Source: Acidobacteriota bacterium | GTDB lineage: Bacteria > Acidobacteriota > Terriglobia > Bryobacterales > Bryobacteraceae | Direction: 5' to 3' | NCBI GenBank assembly: GCA_025354885.1 | Contig: JANXLY010000383.1 | Span: 1 to 46,266 of the forward strand | DNA: 46,266 nt | Part shown: one piece after another, positions 44,264-46,266 of the stretch | Layout: each line of letters begins with the position of its first letter | How positions within the stretch are numbered: the stretch's first letter is position 1 | Made by a program: the position numbers and the translations under genes | The notes under the pieces: model-generated | Told to the model about the DNA's origin: nothing | Seen by the model: the letters and a program-made list of their open reading frames with translations, nothing else | Databases searched by the model: none

Positions 44264-45430
44264 ATGCCTACACGCGTTGCAATCATCACCACGATTTACC
44301 GCTATCTGTCGCATGCCCAGCACATGGGCGACAGGTTTTTGATTGGCTATCCCCTGCACGGCAAATGGCACAAAGGCGAAATGCAAGTCGTCTCGCTCTA
44401 TGTAGACCAGAAGCCCGATGGCGACCAAAGCCAGGAGCGGGCCAAAGAGTTCGGCTTCTCGGTATATCCAACCATTTCAGAAGCGCTCCGCTGCGGCGGA
44501 GACAAGCTGGCGGTCGACGCAGTATTGATCATTGGCGAACACGGCAACTATCCCAAAAACGACTTGGGCCAAGTACTCTATCCCCGCCACGAGTTTTTCA
44601 AAGAGTGCGTCGATGTGTTCGTAAAAGACGGGCGCAGCGTACCTGTTTATAACGACAAGCATCTTTCGTATTCCTTCGAGAAAGCCAAATGGATGGTCGA
44701 TCAATCCAAGAAGATGGGCTTCAGCATGTTAGCTGGTTCGAGCTTACCGGTAACATGGCGTCTACCCGATCTGGAGTTGCCCCTCGGCTGCGAGATCGAA
44801 GAAGCGCTGATGGTTGGAGTCGGTGGTTCAGACCCGATGGATTACCACGCGCTGGAGGCGATGCAGTGTATGGTGGAACGCCGCAAAGGCGGCGAAACAG
44901 GCATCAAATCGGTGCAATTGGTCGATGGAGACGCGGTTTGGGAAGACAAGCGCTGGTCACGCCAGTTGCTGGTTTCCGCTCTTTCCAGAAGCGACACGCC
45001 GCTGGGCTTGACGGAGAAAGACGGGCGCACGCAGGATCTCTGGGGCTCAGGCGAGCTACGCAAACTGGTCGAAAAACCCGCAGCATATTTCATCGAACGC
45101 AACGACGGCTTACTGACCACTCTCCTGATGCTGAACGGCGCAGTCCGCGACTACAACTTCGCCGCGCGCATCAAAGGCAAAGGCATCGCGTCAACGCAGT
45201 TCTTCCTGTCCCCGACGCCGAATGTAACTTACTCGGCATGTCTGGTAAGCAAGATCGAAGAGCTATTTACAACGGGCAAAGCTCCGTATCCAGTGGAGCG
45301 AACACTAATTGTAAGCGGAGCCCTCGAAAGTTGCTTGCAATCCCGCAAACAGGGCGCAAAGCGCCTCGAGACACCACACCTATCAGTTCGCTACACCGGA
45401 ACACGCACTCCGCAGCACGCCCGCGAATAA
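44264..45430 (+). CDS. Uncharacterised Gfo/Idh-like protein without leader, second of a tandem pair
   Basis: 388 residues. GGAGGAG lies shortly upstream of ATG 44264, and only five bases separate it from the previous stop, so the pair is cotranscribed. The protein starts directly with MPTRVAIITTIYRYLSHAQH, has no leader, and is therefore cytosolic. Shared blocks with its neighbour include HMGDRFLIGYP, LIIGEHGNYPKND, YPRHEFFKECVDVF, NDKHLSYSFEKAKWM, AGSSLPVTWRLPDLELPL, VGGSDPMDYHALEAMQCM, RRKGGETG and GAKRLETPHLS. I recognise the family as widespread in Planctomycetes and Acidobacteria annotated as hypothetical, but I know of no function. Confidence 0.82.
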   Translation: MPTRVAIITTIYRYLSHAQHMGDRFLIGYPLHGKWHKGEMQVVSLYVDQKPDGDQSQERAKEFGFSVYPTISEALRCGGDKLAVDAVLIIGEHGNYPKNDLGQVLYPRHEFFKECVDVFVKDGRSVPVYNDKHLSYSFEKAKWMVDQSKKMGFSMLAGSSLPVTWRLPDLELPLGCEIEEALMVGVGGSDPMDYHALEAMQCMVERRKGGETGIKSVQLVDGDAVWEDKRWSRQLLVSALSRSDTPLGLTEKDGRTQDLWGSGELRKLVEKPAAYFIERNDGLLTTLLMLNGAVRDYNFAARIKGKGIASTQFFLSPTPNVTYSACLVSKIEELFTTGKAPYPVERTLIVSGALESCLQSRKQGAKRLETPHLSVRYTGTRTPQHARE

Positions 45431-45435
45431 GGAGC

Positions 45436-45540
45436 TCAGCCCGTTTTTCCATGCTTTGGGATGTAAGAACTGCTTCGCGCAAACTGGAGGATGAGCAGAA
45501 TGACGACCCGGGCGCATAGGCCGAAGCACCAAAGAATCAT
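45436..45540 (-). CDS. Possible 34-residue membrane microprotein
   Basis: Short frame starting at ATG 45540 with AGGAG five bases upstream, the best ribosome site in this region. It encodes MILWCFGLCARVVILLILQF and a basic tail ending KHGKTG, one hydrophobic helix. It may be a small membrane protein or a chance frame; a longer open frame to 45624 has no better support. Convergent with the paralogue pair. Confidence 0.3.
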   Translation of the reverse strand: MILWCFGLCARVVILLILQFARSSSYIPKHGKTG

Positions 45541-46150
45541 ATGCACTCCTAACATCCGGTTAACATGCGGCGATTCCAGGGATGGCGGGCAGCGAGCTAG
45601 TCTGCGTGGAATTGTACGTAACAAAGACGGATGCCAGGCTGTCGCTGCTGATGATTTGTATCGCTATTAAGAACTTGGCCGATATAATTGAACATTGGGA
45701 CGGCAATGCCACCATCTGACCGATGTGCCCTTTCGGGCAGACTTTGAGCTAACGATTTTCGCCGCACCTTGGATCGTCGAGGGGTATACGCAACGCGGGG
45801 TCCAAGACCCTCCCTTCGCCGCGTAAAACGTGCTTTGCCGAAACCTTCTGAAAGTGAAATCGGACAAATCCAAGCCTCTGTCGGAACTCGCCATCAAGGC
45901 CGATTTGCGCGCCTTACCAACCTCGAACTGATCGAAAACTTCAACTATAAGATTGCCACACTTGAGTCGCGTTGACCATCCACCTTGAGATTCCTTGATC
46001 CTGAAATTTTTCGGGGAGCCACGTAACGCCAGAGACCATGATTTCGGCTATTGGGCTTGCTAGGACTGCCCAAATTCAATGGCCAGATTTTCTGTCTATA
46101 AGTGCTGAGCAGAACGTTATGAGGCGGTTCGAATCGGCATGGAGCGGGGA

Positions 46151-46266
46151 TCAACGTTTGTTCTCATCCCAGCATTTTCTCATTGAAGGATGGCCTAAAG
46201 GATTGAGCTGTTGACCGGGGCTCCTTTCATTGAAGTTTTCTTGGGCGAAGGCGAAATCGTCGTCGC
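46151..46266 (-). CDS. Possible 3' end of a gene entering from the right edge
   Basis: A frame of 37 codons open to the window edge, ending at TGA 46151-46153. It reads DDDFAFAQENFNERSPGQQL and ends with GHPSMRKCWDENKR. I recognise no domain. It may be the tail of a gene lying mainly outside the window. Confidence 0.3.
   Translation of the reverse strand, partial: DDDFAFAQENFNERSPGQQLNPLGHPSMRKCWDENKR

Larger units (their letters stand above)
45431..46266. other. Mostly gene-free right end of the window
   Basis: 836 bases with no convincing long gene. Frames such as 45769-45975 (+) and 45667-45897 (-) have no recognisable features. The only plausible coding pieces are the 34-codon frame at 45436-45540 (-) and a 37-codon piece entering from the right (46151-46266, -). 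TGCCC-TTTC-GGGCA (45726-45739) is a small hairpin of unknown role. The region may be eroded coding DNA. Confidence 0.5.

Noticed and set aside
45769-45975. 68-codon plus-strand frame near the right end
   Set aside because: No ribosome site, no domain, and overlap with other equally poor frames.

Overview
The window looks like a chromosomal piece of an Acidobacteriota genome, most probably from the Bryobacterales (Candidatus Solibacter, Bryobacter and relatives). The clues are two secreted proteins ending in the Solibacter-type C-terminal domain (TIGR03437 type), a very large OAR-like TonB-dependent receptor with an N-terminal carboxypeptidase-regulatory-like domain, a PknB-type kinase followed by TPR-like repeats, a secretin with a C-terminal cohesin-like domain, and many twin-arginine leaders on metabolic enzymes. 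All assignments come from reading motifs in the translated sequence; no database search was run.

Layout. 1-1371 (minus): pepA (cut by the window edge) and smpB, overlapping by ATGA. 1464-4873 (plus): a secretin and two pseudopilins, a small secretion or pilus cluster without its ATPase or inner-membrane platform. 4898-9729 (plus): 6-phosphogluconate dehydrogenase, a KirBac-type potassium channel overlapping it by GTGA, and a membrane-anchored Ser/Thr kinase. 9766-9839: tRNA-Gln(UUG). 9946-13157 (minus): a two-gene cassette, HNH endonuclease plus large N6-adenine DNA methylase, bounded by the tRNA and by a diverged repeat resembling the tRNA 3' end. 13513-17566 (plus): GH51 arabinofuranosidase, Tat-exported enolase-superfamily enzyme, M19 dipeptidase. 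17597-24027 (minus): sulfotransferase, membrane protein, octaheme cytochrome c, an NHL-repeat/TIGR03437 gene broken by one in-frame TGA, and a second M19 dipeptidase. 24190-25512 (plus): a DegT-type aminotransferase with a Tat-like leader. 25525-27062 (minus): a molybdopterin oxidoreductase and its cytochrome b. 27148-27969 (plus): a possible M91-like zinc protease. 28038-37291 (minus): ABC transporter, carbamoylase, SMP-30 lactonase, TIGR03437 protein, TonB-dependent receptor. 37420-41378 (plus): Gfo/Idh/MocA oxidoreductase, sugar isomerase, DUF3052-like protein, GH10 xylanase. 41452-42840 (minus): membrane protein, orphan VapB-like antitoxin, SnoaL/lumazine-binding-like protein. 43008-45430 (plus): a tandem pair of paralogous proteins of an uncharacterised family, the first with a Tat leader. 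45431-46266: almost no convincing genes.

Taken together the genes suggest a soil heterotroph that breaks down hemicellulose (GH10, GH51, TonB uptake, sugar oxidoreductase, isomerase and lactonase) and recycles peptides and amino-acid derivatives (two M19 enzymes, carbamoylase, PepA), with several of these enzymes apparently exported by Tat. The items most worth following up are the tRNA-bounded methylase/HNH cassette, the tandem exported/cytosolic paralogue pair, the cohesin-fused secretin, the Tat-leader aminotransferase, the nonsense-interrupted NHL gene and a recurring extended -10 element very close to start codons.
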